From Alphaproteobacteria bacterium (GTDB lineage: Bacteria; Pseudomonadota; Alphaproteobacteria; Reyranellales; Reyranellaceae): 37,217 bases of DNA. A program made the position numbers and the translations under genes. The stretch's first letter is position 1. The number at the start of each line of letters is the position of its first letter. Shown piece by piece: positions 15,812 to 24,231 of this stretch. The stretch lies in NCBI GenBank assembly GCA_019235415.1, contig JAFAKN010000335.1, positions 1 to 37,217 on the forward strand. Reading direction: 5' to 3'. Below the pieces are notes generated by a model. The model worked only from the letters and a program-made list of their open reading frames with translations, was not told where the DNA came from and made no database searches.

Positions 15812-15839
15812 GAAATATCCGCGCGGGAGATTTAGGACG

Positions 15840-16952
15840 ATGCGTAGCCCCGCCCGCATCCTGGTGGTCGACGACGTCGCCGACAACGTCGAGATCCTGC
15901 GCATGCGTCTCGGCAGCCTCGGCTACGAGGTGGTGACCGCCGAGGACGGCGAGCAGGCGCTGGCCAAGGTGCGCGCCGACCTGCCGGATCTGATCCTGCT
16001 CGACATCATGATGCCCAAGATCGACGGGCTCGAGGTGGTGAAGCGGCTGAAGGCCGACAGCGCGCTGCCGTTCATCCCGGTGATCCTGGTGACCGCCAAG
16101 GCGAACCCGAAGGATGTCGTGGCCGGGCTCGACGCGGGCGGCGACGACTATCTCACCAAGCCGATCGATCACGGCGCGCTGGTGGCGCGGGTGCGCGCCA
16201 TGCTGCGCATCAAGGCACTGCACGACGAAGTGCAGGCGCTGAACCAGGGCCTCGCGGCCAAGGTCAAGGCACAGGTCGAGGAGCTCGAGCGGATCGGCCG
16301 CTTGCGCCGTTTCCTGGCGCCGCAGCTCGCCCAGGCGATCGTCTCGGCCGGCGACGAGAAGGTGCTGGAGAACCATCGCCGTGAGGTCGTGGCGATGTTC
16401 TGCGACCTGCGCGGCTTCACCGCGTTCGCCGAGACTTCCGAGCCGGAAGACATCATGCAGGTGCTGGCCGAGTACCACGGTGCGGTCGGCCCGTTGATCC
16501 GCCAGCACGAGGGCACGCTCGACCGCTTCACCGGCGACGGCATGATGGTGTTCTTCAACGACCCGCTGCCCTGCCCCGACGCGCCGCAGCGCGCGGCACG
16601 GCTCGCCCTCGCGATGCGCGACGCGGTCGGCAATCTGGTCCCCGCCTGGACGCGGCGCGGCTACCGGCTGGGCTTCGGCGTCGGCATGGCGCAAGGCTAC
16701 GCCACGCTGGGCCGCATCGGGTTCGAGGACCGCTTCGACTACACGGCAATCGGCGCCGTCATCAACCTCGCCGCGCGACTGTGCTCGACGGCGGAGGACG
16801 GCCAGGTGCTGGCCAGCGGCCGCCTGGTCGACGCCATCGAGGAGCTGGCCGAGATCGCGATCTTGGGCGAGCGCGAGCTGCGCGGCATGAGCCGCCCGGT
16901 CACGATCTACAATCTGATCGGGCTCAAGAGCGCCGGAGCGTCAGTCGTATAG
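15840..16952 (+). CDS. Response regulator with class III adenylate/guanylate cyclase output
   Basis: This is a 370-residue protein. The N-terminal receiver has Asp10-Asp11 region VVDD, phospho-acceptor Asp55 in LLDIMMP and Lys107 in LTKPID. A coiled linker (about 125-160) leads to a class III cyclase domain (about 180-360). Metal Asp189 (FCDLRGFT) and Asp233 (FTGDGMMVFF), and the transition-state pair Asn309 and Arg313 (INLAARL), are present, so it should be catalytic. The usual base-contacting Lys is Arg229, and Thr302 sits where class IIIb enzymes have Thr, so ATP preference is uncertain. It probably makes cAMP when phosphorylated. Its 3' end overlaps the convergent ABC gene by 12 bases. 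Confidence 0.92.
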   Translation: MRSPARILVVDDVADNVEILRMRLGSLGYEVVTAEDGEQALAKVRADLPDLILLDIMMPKIDGLEVVKRLKADSALPFIPVILVTAKANPKDVVAGLDAGGDDYLTKPIDHGALVARVRAMLRIKALHDEVQALNQGLAAKVKAQVEELERIGRLRRFLAPQLAQAIVSAGDEKVLENHRREVVAMFCDLRGFTAFAETSEPEDIMQVLAEYHGAVGPLIRQHEGTLDRFTGDGMMVFFNDPLPCPDAPQRAARLALAMRDAVGNLVPAWTRRGYRLGFGVGMAQGYATLGRIGFEDRFDYTAIGAVINLAARLCSTAEDGQVLASGRLVDAIEELAEIAILGERELRGMSRPVTIYNLIGLKSAGASVV

Positions 16953-17915
16953 ATGGCAGGCGACGGCACGGCCGCCGTCGAGCGGGCGCATGGGCGGATC
17001 GACCTGGCGGCAGACATCCATCGCCTTGGGACAGCGCGTGTGAAAGCGGCAGCCCGGTGGGGGCGATAGCGGCGACGGAGGCTCGCCGACCGCGAGGTTG
17101 GTCGCGGGTTTCACCGTTGGATCGGGCAGCGGGATCGCTTCGAGCAGCAGCGCCGTGTACGGGTGCGCCGGCTTGGCGAACAGCTGCTCGGTCGGCGAGA
17201 CCTCGCACAGGCGGCCGAGATACATCACCGCGACGCGGTCGCTGACCGCCTTCACCACCGCGAGGTCGTGGGCGATGAACAGCAGCGTGAGGCCGTAACG
17301 GCGCTTCATGTCCTCGAGGAGATTGAGGATCTGGGCGCGGATCGAGACGTCGAGCGCCGACACCGGCTCGTCGCAGATCACCAGCTCGGGCTCCAGCACC
17401 AGCGCGCGCGCGATGCAGATGCGCTGGCACTGACCGCCGGAGAATTCGTGCGGCAGGCGGCCCCTCACCTGGTCGGGATCGAGGCCGACGGCGCTCAGCA
17501 CGTCGCGCACCCGTCGCTCGCGCTCGGCCTTGTCCTTGACGCCTGAAATGATCAGCGGCTCGGCGACGATGTCGCCGATCGAGCGCCGCGGGTTGAGCGA
17601 GGCGATCGGGTCCTGGAAGATCAGCTGCAGGCGGCGGCGCATCAGGCGCATGGCCTCGCCCTCGAGCTTGGTCAGCTCGGTGCCGTCGAACGTGACCTTG
17701 CCGGCGGTCGGGCGGTTGAGCTGCAGCACAGCGCGGCCCAGCGTGGACTTGCCGCAACCCGATTCGCCTACCAGCCCCAGCGTCTCGCCGCGCCCGACCG
17801 CGAGGCTGACATCCGATACCGCCGACAGCGTCTTGCCGCCGACGGCGTATTCGACGGTGAGGTGCTGAACCGACAATAAGGGCTCATCGGAGCGCGGACC
17901 TCCTGGTCCGCTCAT
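16941..17915 (-). CDS. Peptide ABC transporter ATPase, second subunit (DppF/OppF-like)
   Basis: This is a 324-residue ATPase. Walker A is GESGCGKS (50-57), the signature is FSGGQCQR (with Cys where Arg is usual), Walker B is LVICDEPVSALD, and the switch His is in LLFIAHDLAVV. The C-terminal oligopeptide-transporter extension has GCRFHTRCPKAMDVC, whose Cys residues may bind an iron-sulfur cluster as in some Dpp/Opp ATPases. ATG 17915 overlaps the stop of the upstream ATPase (ATGA) inside the loop of a 23-bp inverted repeat. No good ribosome site precedes it, so coupling is expected. The stop overlaps the convergent cyclase gene. Confidence 0.92.
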   Translation of the reverse strand: MSGPGGPRSDEPLLSVQHLTVEYAVGGKTLSAVSDVSLAVGRGETLGLVGESGCGKSTLGRAVLQLNRPTAGKVTFDGTELTKLEGEAMRLMRRRLQLIFQDPIASLNPRRSIGDIVAEPLIISGVKDKAERERRVRDVLSAVGLDPDQVRGRLPHEFSGGQCQRICIARALVLEPELVICDEPVSALDVSIRAQILNLLEDMKRRYGLTLLFIAHDLAVVKAVSDRVAVMYLGRLCEVSPTEQLFAKPAHPYTALLLEAIPLPDPTVKPATNLAVGEPPSPLSPPPGCRFHTRCPKAMDVCRQVDPPMRPLDGGRAVACHLYD

Positions 17916-17947
17916 GGCGATGATGCGGACCAGGAGGTCCGCGCTCC
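17889..17947. repeat. Perfect 23-bp inverted repeat spanning two ATPase genes' stop/start
   Basis: Arms 17889-17911 and 17925-17947 are exact reverse complements around a 13-base loop (17912-17924). On the - strand the loop carries the ATGA that ends one ATPase gene and starts the next. The left and right arms code for the first residues of one protein (SGPGGPRSD) and the last residues of the other (SGARTSWSASSP). It looks like an inserted mobile palindrome that has become coding sequence, and it may gate translational coupling. Confidence 0.85.
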
Positions 17948-18940
17948 ACTGATGGGGTGCCAGCAGGCGTAGGGGGCGCCGGCGTCGTCTGGGTCCTCCA
18001 ACGCCGGCTTGGCCCGGCCGCAGAGCTCGTCGGCATAGCGGCAGCGCGGCGCGAAGGAGCAGCCGGGCAGCGGCCGCGTCGGGTCGGGCGGCCGGCCGGG
18101 GATCGCCGGCAGCGCGGTGTGCGGCGCGGAGTCGAGCTTGGGGATCGCGGCCAGCAGCGCCTCGGTGTAGGGCATGCGCATGCGCGCGAACAGCGCTGGT
18201 GTCGGCGCGCGCTCGACGATGCGGCCGGCGTACATCACCGCCACCTCGTCGGTGCGGCCGGCGACGACGCCGAGGTCGTGGGTGATCAGGATCATCGCCA
18301 TGTGCCGGCGCTGCTGCTCGCGGGCCAGCAGGTCGAGGATTTGCGCCTGCACCGTGACGTCGAGCGCCGTCGTGGGCTCGTCGGCGACCAGAAGCTTGGG
18401 CTCGCAGGAGAGCGCGATGGCGATTGCGACGCGCTGGCGCATGCCGCCCGACAGCTGGTGCGGATACTGGCGCATGCGTTGCCCGGGCGCGGGAATGCCG
18501 ACGGCGGCTAAAAGCTCGGTGCCGCGCTTGAACGCGGTTGTGGCGTCCATGCCGAGATGGGCCTGCAGGGTCTCGATGATCTGCGTGCCGATGGTCAACA
18601 CCGGATTGAGCGAGGTCATCGGATCCTGGAAGACGACGGCGAGCTCGGGCCCGCGCAGCCGCCGCAGCGATTCGGGATCGAGGGTCGCGAGATCGCGGCC
18701 GCCGAACATCACCCGGCCCTCGAGCCGCGCGCGCTTGGGCAGGAGCTGCAGGATGGCGCGCGACAGCATGGTCTTGCCGCAGCCCGATTCGCCCACGATG
18801 CCCAGCGTGCGGCCGGGCGCCAGCGCGAGATCGACCTTGTCGACGGCACGCAGCCGGCCGCGCGGCGTCGGCAGCTCGACGGCGACGCCCTCGACCGACA
18901 ACAGCGGAGCGCTCACAGCGCCACTCACAACCCCGCTCAC
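17912..18940 (-). CDS. Peptide ABC transporter ATPase, first subunit (DppD/OppD-like)
   Basis: This is a 342-residue ATPase. Walker A is GESGCGKT, the signature is LSGGMRQR, Walker B is LLVADEPTTALD, and the switch His is in ILITHDLGVV. A C-terminal oligopeptide extension has GCSFAPRCRYADELC. GTG 18940 is chosen because it overlaps the permease stop by 4 bases (GTGA) and has AGGAG 4 bases upstream. Two further in-frame GTGs follow at 12-base steps, in a small tandem repeat coding VSGVVSGAVSAP. With the adjoining second ATPase it powers peptide or opine-like uptake. The last codons lie within a palindromic repeat. Confidence 0.92.
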   Translation of the reverse strand: MSGVVSGAVSAPLLSVEGVAVELPTPRGRLRAVDKVDLALAPGRTLGIVGESGCGKTMLSRAILQLLPKRARLEGRVMFGGRDLATLDPESLRRLRGPELAVVFQDPMTSLNPVLTIGTQIIETLQAHLGMDATTAFKRGTELLAAVGIPAPGQRMRQYPHQLSGGMRQRVAIAIALSCEPKLLVADEPTTALDVTVQAQILDLLAREQQRRHMAMILITHDLGVVAGRTDEVAVMYAGRIVERAPTPALFARMRMPYTEALLAAIPKLDSAPHTALPAIPGRPPDPTRPLPGCSFAPRCRYADELCGRAKPALEDPDDAGAPYACWHPISGARTSWSASSP

Positions 18941-19806
18941 AACGCTCCTGGCCGCGGATCGGTGAGCGCGCGCAGGGTGTCGCCGACGATGTTGAAGGAC
19001 AGCACGGAGAGGAACATGAACAGCGCCGGCAGGAAGGCCAGCCACGGGGCGATGTCGAGACTCTCGCGGCCTTCGCCGATCATGCTGCCCCAGCTCGGCG
19101 CCGGCGGCGGCACGCCGAGCCCGAGGAAGCTCAACGCGCCTTCGACCACGATGGTCACGGCGACGCCCAGCAGGAAGAAGGCGACCAGCGGCAGGGCGAC
19201 GTTGGGCAGCAGCTCGCGCACCAGGATGCGGCTGTCGGTGGCGCCGAGCGCGCGGGCGGCGACCACGAACTCGCGCTGGCTGAGCGATAGGGTGACGGCG
19301 CGGGCCACGCGGGTGAAGGCAGGGATGCCGAGGATGCCGATCACCAGCGTGATGTTCAGCACCGTCTGCCCGAGATAGGCCGTCACGGCCAGCGCGAATA
19401 CCAGCGGCGGAAAGGCCAGCAGCACGTCGACGCCGCCAACGATGAACGCCTCGAGCCGGCCGCGGAAGTAGCCTGCGAGCATGCCGAGGCAGGCGCCGAT
19501 GCTCACGCCGATCACCGGCGCCAGCAGACCGACCGTGAGCGAGATGCGCGCGCCATAGATCAGGCGCGAGAGCATGTCGCGTCCGAGCTGGTCGGTGCCC
19601 AGCCAGTGCGCGGCGCTGGGCGGTTCGCGGCGGGCCAGCATGTCGAGGTCGGTGGGACTCTGGATCGGCAGGACGCCGGCCAGGATCGCGGCAAGCCCGA
19701 TCAGCACGATCCAGGCGACGGCCGCGAGGAACAGCCCGCCGAGGCGGTGGCGCTTGCGCACCGGCGAGACGAGCGCGGTATCGCCTTCGATCTCAAGCAC
19801 GGCCAT
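18937..19806 (-). CDS. Peptide ABC transporter permease (DppC/OppC-like)
   Basis: This 289-residue inner-membrane permease has a short cytoplasmic N-terminus, a first helix (LFLAAVAWIVLIGLAAILA), and the OppC-type HWLGTDQLGRDMLSRLIYGA motif. The EAA-loop is RVARAVTLSLSQREFVVAAR followed by ALGATDSRILVRELLPN, which docks the ATPases. It ends FNIVGDTLRALTDPRPGAL, typical for DppC. The start (ATG 19806) overlaps the preceding permease by 14 bases and the stop overlaps the ATPase start by 4. It forms the channel together with the other permease. Confidence 0.93.
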   Translation of the reverse strand: MAVLEIEGDTALVSPVRKRHRLGGLFLAAVAWIVLIGLAAILAGVLPIQSPTDLDMLARREPPSAAHWLGTDQLGRDMLSRLIYGARISLTVGLLAPVIGVSIGACLGMLAGYFRGRLEAFIVGGVDVLLAFPPLVFALAVTAYLGQTVLNITLVIGILGIPAFTRVARAVTLSLSQREFVVAARALGATDSRILVRELLPNVALPLVAFFLLGVAVTIVVEGALSFLGLGVPPPAPSWGSMIGEGRESLDIAPWLAFLPALFMFLSVLSFNIVGDTLRALTDPRPGAL

Positions 19807-20743
19807 GGCGGATCCTCGGATCGAGCACGGCGTAGAGCATGTCGACGATGAAGTTCACCAGCACGAAGCCCGTGGCGACGAACAGCACGACGCCTTGCAG
19901 GATGATGAAATCGCGAGCCTGGATCGCGCCGACCAGCAGGCGGCCGATGCCCGGCAGGGCGAAGATCGATTCGACGATCACCGCGCCGCCGATCAGCCGT
20001 CCGATATTGATGCCGGTCACTGTCACCAGGGTGAGCGACGACGGCTTCAAGGCATGCACCAGCAGGATGCGGGCGGGCCGGAGCCCCTTGGCCCTGGCCA
20101 TGGCGATGTAGTCTTCCTGCAGGGTGGCGATCATGTCCGAGCGCAGCACGCGCATCAGCGCCGGCCATTCGGCGAAGGCAAGCGTCAGCGCCGGCAGCAC
20201 GAAGCTGCGCAGGTTGACCAGCGGATCTTCGCCGAACGGTACCCAGCCGGTCGCCGGCAGCCAGTTGAGCTGCACGGCGAACAGGAAGATCAGCAGGATC
20301 GCCACCAGGAAGGACGGCAGCGAGAGGTTGCCGAAGGCGAGCCCCGTGAGAAAGCGGTCGGTGGCGCTGCCGCTCTTGACGGCGCACAGGATCGCCAAAG
20401 GGATGCCGATTGCGAGCCCGATCAGCTCGGCCAACACCATCAATTCGAGCGACACCGGCAGCCGGTCGAGCACGGCGTTCACCACCGTCTCGCCGGTGCG
20501 GAAGGAGCGCCCGAGATCGCCGTGCAGGACGTCCCACAGCCACAGCCCGTAGCGCTGCCAGATCGGCAGGTCGAGGCCCATCTGGGCGCGCAGCGCCGCG
20601 AGCTTCTCCGGCGTCGCCTGGTCGCCCAGGATCGTGTAGGCGAGATCGCCCGGCAGCAAAGACGCAATCAGGAAGGTGAGCAGCGAGACGGCGAGCAGGA
20701 CCGGCAGCAGATAGGCCAGCCGTTGCCCGACGAACTTGGCCAT
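19793..20743 (-). CDS. Peptide ABC transporter permease (DppB/OppB-like)
   Basis: This is a 316-residue permease. The N-terminus MAKFVGQRLAYLLPVLLAVS and the following DLAYTILGDQATPEKLAALR are diagnostic of the DppB/OppB branch. The EAA-loop is VLRSDMIATLQEDYIAMARA then KGLRPARILLVHALKPS. The C-terminus carries the family's DMLYAVLDPRIRHG. ATG 20743 lies 7 bases after the binding-protein stop, and its own end overlaps the next permease start. The length is normal. Peptides, opines or amino sugars are the usual cargo; no specificity can be read. Confidence 0.93.
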   Translation of the reverse strand: MAKFVGQRLAYLLPVLLAVSLLTFLIASLLPGDLAYTILGDQATPEKLAALRAQMGLDLPIWQRYGLWLWDVLHGDLGRSFRTGETVVNAVLDRLPVSLELMVLAELIGLAIGIPLAILCAVKSGSATDRFLTGLAFGNLSLPSFLVAILLIFLFAVQLNWLPATGWVPFGEDPLVNLRSFVLPALTLAFAEWPALMRVLRSDMIATLQEDYIAMARAKGLRPARILLVHALKPSSLTLVTVTGINIGRLIGGAVIVESIFALPGIGRLLVGAIQARDFIILQGVVLFVATGFVLVNFIVDMLYAVLDPRIRHGRA

Positions 20744-20750
20744 GCCCCGA

Positions 20751-22283
20751 CTATTCTAGCCAGGCGCCCGAGACGTCGATCGCGCCGCCATACATCTTCG
20801 GCACACCTTTCACCTTGGCCTTGGCGACGGCGTAATAGGTGTTCTGGAAAGTCCAGAACCAGATGGCCTGGTGATTGATGATGCGGCTGATGGCGCAATA
20901 GTCCTCGATGCGCGTCGCTTGGTCCGGCGTCACCCGCGCGTGCTCCAGGAGCTTGTCGAGCTCCGGATCGGAATAGTTCGCGAGCGCCACCGGGCTGCCG
21001 GTATGGAAGTTCGCATACATCTGGACGTCGGGATCGGGAAAATCGACGATGCGCCAGCCGATGATGTCGAACTTGCGCTGGAAGGCGCGCGGCGGGAAGG
21101 TCGCCTGGTCGACCTGCTCGATCTCCATGTTGGCACCGATGTTCTTCCAGAACTGCTGCAGCAGCTGCCCGTTGGCGCGGCCGCGCGGCGTGGCGGTGAA
21201 CAGCATCTTGAACGACACCGGCTTGCCGTACTCCTTGATGAGCTCGGCGGCCTTCTTGGGATCCTCCGGCAGACCGCCGTCGTCCTTGCACTTGACCCAC
21301 GAGCCGTCGCCGTAGGGATTGCTGGCGGGACGGGCCAGGCCATTGGTGAGCGCCTGCGACAGCTTCTTGCGATCGATTGCCATCACCAGGGCCTGACGCA
21401 CGCGGATGTCATCGAGCGGCGGCACCTTGGTGTTGATGGCGTTCACCGCCGCGCCCGAGCCGGCATAGGACAGCACCTGCAGGGCCGGATCCTTCTTGGC
21501 CCGCATGATGTTGTCGGCTTCGAACTCGTCGGCCCATACGAGGTCGGTCTCGCCCGACTTCAGGCTGGCGAAGCGCGATTGCGAATCGGGCAGCGGCCGC
21601 AGCACGACTCGATCGAGATAGGGACGGCCCTTGTCCCAGTAGTTGGGATTGCGCTCCAGCACCATGCGGTCGCCGGCGGTCCACGACTTGACGACGAAGG
21701 GCCCGGTGCCGACCGGATTGCGGTTGTAGTCGTCGCCCTTGGCCTGGATCGCCGTGGGGGATTGCATAGAACTGTTCTGGCTCGGTCGCGCCAGCTGAGC
21801 GGGCAAGCTCACCGCTGGATCGGTCATGTGGTACACGACGGTCAGGTCGTCCTTGGCCTCGACGCTGACGATGTTGGCGACATAGAACGCGCAGCGGCAA
21901 TTGTTCTTCGGATCCTTCTGGCGCGCGTAGTTCCAGGCCACGGCCTGGGCGTTGAACGGCGAGCCGTCGCTGAACTTCACGTCGGGCCGCAGCTTGAAGG
22001 TCCAGGTCTTGTAGTCTTCGGAGCTGGACCATGACAGAGCAAGCTTGGGGAAAGGCTTGCCGTCGTCGTCAAGACCGGTGAGCGTCTCGAAGATCAGGGC
22101 GGCCGCGATGTTGGCCGCGGTGTCGAAGACCCCGACTTTCAGCGGATCGAACCCGGGGATGTCGAGCTCGAGGCCGACGGTGAGCGTGCCGCCCTGCTTT
22201 TGTGCCGCGGCCGGTACAACGCTGAGCGCGGTTGCTCCCAGCGTCGCGCACACCAATCCAAACAGACGGAACTTCGACGCCAT
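20751..22283 (-). CDS. Peptide-type ABC transporter substrate-binding protein (SBP_bac_5)
   Basis: This is a 510-residue periplasmic receptor. The Sec signal MASKFRLFGLVCATLGATAL ends at PAAAQ, followed by GGTLTVGLELDIPGFDPLKV, as in DppA/OppA. Family landmarks include FETLTGLDDDGKPFPKLALS, YKTWTFKLRPDVKFSDGSPF and NPVGTGPFVVKSW. GGGAGG lies 8 bases upstream of ATG 22283. It is the first gene of the transporter operon (binding protein, two permeases, two ATPases), so expression is probably set by sequence upstream of it or by read-through from the small gene 56 bases before it. Confidence 0.93.
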   Translation of the reverse strand: MASKFRLFGLVCATLGATALSVVPAAAQKQGGTLTVGLELDIPGFDPLKVGVFDTAANIAAALIFETLTGLDDDGKPFPKLALSWSSSEDYKTWTFKLRPDVKFSDGSPFNAQAVAWNYARQKDPKNNCRCAFYVANIVSVEAKDDLTVVYHMTDPAVSLPAQLARPSQNSSMQSPTAIQAKGDDYNRNPVGTGPFVVKSWTAGDRMVLERNPNYWDKGRPYLDRVVLRPLPDSQSRFASLKSGETDLVWADEFEADNIMRAKKDPALQVLSYAGSGAAVNAINTKVPPLDDIRVRQALVMAIDRKKLSQALTNGLARPASNPYGDGSWVKCKDDGGLPEDPKKAAELIKEYGKPVSFKMLFTATPRGRANGQLLQQFWKNIGANMEIEQVDQATFPPRAFQRKFDIIGWRIVDFPDPDVQMYANFHTGSPVALANYSDPELDKLLEHARVTPDQATRIEDYCAISRIINHQAIWFWTFQNTYYAVAKAKVKGVPKMYGGAIDVSGAWLE

Positions 22284-22338
22284 CGCAAGAGCCTCCCATG
22301 CCGGCGGACTTATGCCGCTTCTTCGAGACCGCACTGTG

Positions 22339-22821
22339 TCAGGGCGCCAGCGCCTCGGCAATGGTGGCAAGATCACCATGCCGCCAGCAGACCTTGCCGC
22401 GCATGCGGGCAGGCGTTGCGGCATCGATATGCCGGCGGCGCTCGGCGACGGAGGCATCGATCGAGCAGTTCACCAGCACGTCGAAGGCGACGGGACACGG
22501 CCCTTCGACCACCAGCGCGCCGGCGCGCAACGCGCCCAGCAGCAGCACCGCCCGCTCCGGCGAATCGCCTGCAGGGACCGGGAAAGTTTTTCCGTGAGGG
22601 CCAAATCCCTGGGCGATCAGCCACGACGCGACGGCGCCGCTCTGCGCCCACGCGATTGCGTTGGTAAGCCGGTCCCAGGAGTGGTCAGTGCGGTCCGGCA
22701 GCAGCGGCGCATACGGTGCTTCTTCCGCGGCCCACGCCAGCTGGTCGACAACGAGCATCTTTGGCACGAGCATCTTTAACACGAGCATCTTTTGCGCCGG
22801 CGCGACAGCCGCCACGATCAC
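22339..22821 (-). CDS. Small protein resembling the N-terminal part of an adenylate-forming enzyme
   Basis: This is a 160-residue frame from GTG 22821, which overlaps the preceding SGNH-gene stop by 4 bases (GTGA). The middle, SWDRLTNAIAWAQSGAVASW then LIAQGFG and DSPERAVLLLGALRAGA, recalls the N-terminal Rossmann-like region of acyl-CoA synthetases. The phosphate-binding TSGSTG loop and the catalytic C-terminal lobe are absent, so it cannot be an active ligase. Its first 25 residues hold three copies of a KMLV unit from 15-base tandem repeats (+ strand about 22750-22795). It may be a remnant kept by coupling. Function is unknown. Confidence 0.5.
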   Translation of the reverse strand: MIVAAVAPAQKMLVLKMLVPKMLVVDQLAWAAEEAPYAPLLPDRTDHSWDRLTNAIAWAQSGAVASWLIAQGFGPHGKTFPVPAGDSPERAVLLLGALRAGALVVEGPCPVAFDVLVNCSIDASVAERRRHIDAATPARMRGKVCWRHGDLATIAEALAP

Positions 22822-24002
22822 TGCGCTATCAGCCGGCGCTTCAGCTCGGCGGCAATCAAACCGTCGGTGTAGGCCGTGGGATGGCCGTCGTGCGGGATCA
22901 GCACTTTGGAGATCGGCATATCCCTGGTCAGCGCGTTGACCGACACCAGCGGTATGCCGAGCGCGCGAACGCGGGAGAGCACGTTCACCAGCATGGGCTG
23001 GGCGAATTCCGAGGTGCCGTAGCCCGGGCCTGATCTCTCGTCCGGCCAGGAGTAGATGGCAATCAGCGGCGCATCGAACTTCTCGCGCGCGTACTGCTGC
23101 AGGCGCGCCAGCATCGCGACGTAGAGCTCGATCTGCTGCTCCTGGCGCTGCTTCATGCCGATGGCGTCGACGAACTCGAACACCTGTCCGAGATAGTACT
23201 GGGCGCCCACGAGGGGATTGAACAGGCGATGCTCGTTGAACGAGCCGGTGTAGCGCAGCTTGCCGTCCTCCAGAACGTAGCGCGGCGTCGAGCCAAGCCA
23301 GGAGCCGTCGCCGGTGACGCGGGCGAGCTGCGCGGGGATGAGCCAGGTGATCACCGCCTTGACCTGCTGGTCCTGGTAGCGATCGAGCAGGCCGGTCTCG
23401 AAGGCGCGGACCAGCTGGTTCATCGAGTTGCCCGGCACGCCGAGATTGACCGCGTGCACCTTGAGGTCGTTGTCCTTGGCGAATTGAGCGGCGACGCTCT
23501 CATCGTCGCTCAGGCCCTGGCCGAAGATGAAGGAATCGCCCATGAACAGGTAAGTCGGTGCGCCGGCCGGTGCCGGCGGCGTGACCCGCGCCGCCTCGGC
23601 ATCAAAATGGTAGACCTGCCGGTAGACGGTTTCGGTGCCGAAAGTCGCGGTGTTGGTGGCCTCGCTGTTGGGGGCCGGCCGGAAGCCCAGGATGGGATCG
23701 GGCGGCGGCCACCAGCGCGGCACCGTGGTCTTGACCAGCCCGACGCCCAGAGGGGCAGGCGTGAGCCAGCCGGCAAAGGCGTCCAGCAGGGCGAGGCTGA
23801 GCGCCAGGGCGGCGGCCAAAAGCGCCGTCGTGCGCCAGCCGTTGCCGCGGAACAGCACGACGCCTGCAAGAGCGAGCAGCGTCGCCAGCACGCAGCTCCA
23901 AGTGGCTGACGGCAAGGCGAGGGCTCCGACGACGACGCCGGTCAAGAGCAACGCTGCGAGCCAGTAATTTCGACCGACGTGGGTCGTTGAGACAGGGGCC
24001 AT
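22818..24002 (-). CDS. Membrane-anchored SGNH/GDSL-type hydrolase-like protein
   Basis: This is a 394-residue protein. The N-terminus has three hydrophobic stretches (about 12-30, 36-51, 58-78), then an extracytoplasmic SGNH-like domain. The nucleophile Ser157 lies in YLFMGDSFIFGQG, block II is NLGVPGNSMNQ, and the C-terminal DGHPTAYTDG provides the Asp and His. Related proteins act as esterases or O-acyltransferases on surface polysaccharide, but the substrate is unknown. ATG 24002 is chosen because a GAGG lies 6-7 bases upstream and the first helix follows soon after. The next gene downstream starts in a GTGA overlap. Confidence 0.8.
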   Translation of the reverse strand: MAPVSTTHVGRNYWLAALLLTGVVVGALALPSATWSCVLATLLALAGVVLFRGNGWRTTALLAAALALSLALLDAFAGWLTPAPLGVGLVKTTVPRWWPPPDPILGFRPAPNSEATNTATFGTETVYRQVYHFDAEAARVTPPAPAGAPTYLFMGDSFIFGQGLSDDESVAAQFAKDNDLKVHAVNLGVPGNSMNQLVRAFETGLLDRYQDQQVKAVITWLIPAQLARVTGDGSWLGSTPRYVLEDGKLRYTGSFNEHRLFNPLVGAQYYLGQVFEFVDAIGMKQRQEQQIELYVAMLARLQQYAREKFDAPLIAIYSWPDERSGPGYGTSEFAQPMLVNVLSRVRALGIPLVSVNALTRDMPISKVLIPHDGHPTAYTDGLIAAELKRRLIAQ

Positions 24003-24123
24003 CGACCTCGAGGGGACCTTGCGCGGGAAGGGTGGGGTGTAAGGGGTTGAAACGGAAACATCAATGTAGGGAGGATGTGGCGCCCAGAAGGCGACCAAGC
24101 GGTCCGGCCGGACCGCAGCCCCT

Positions 24124-24195
24124 GTCATCCCGAGCGAAGCGAGGGACCTTTCTCGTTGCCCCGAAAGGTGCCTCGGCCTGCGGCCTCGGGATGAC
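24124..24195. repeat. Dispersed inverted repeat, full copy 2 (imperfect stem)
   Basis: The left arm starts GTCATCCCGAGCGAAGCGAG and the right arm ends CTCGGGATGAC at 24195, with mismatches in the middle (GCCTCGGCCTGCGGC). It lies in the 306-base gap (24003-24308) between the divergent SGNH and CBS genes. Apart from this repeat and the FNR-like site, I see nothing else in that gap. Confidence 0.8.
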
Positions 24196-24231
24196 TAGGG
24201 TGAAGTAGTCCCGGCGAGACGCATAAAACGT

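Noticed and set aside
19574-20878. 434-codon + strand frame opposite the two peptide permeases
   Set aside because: It has no domain and no membrane segments; the - strand frames show clear DppB/DppC motifs.
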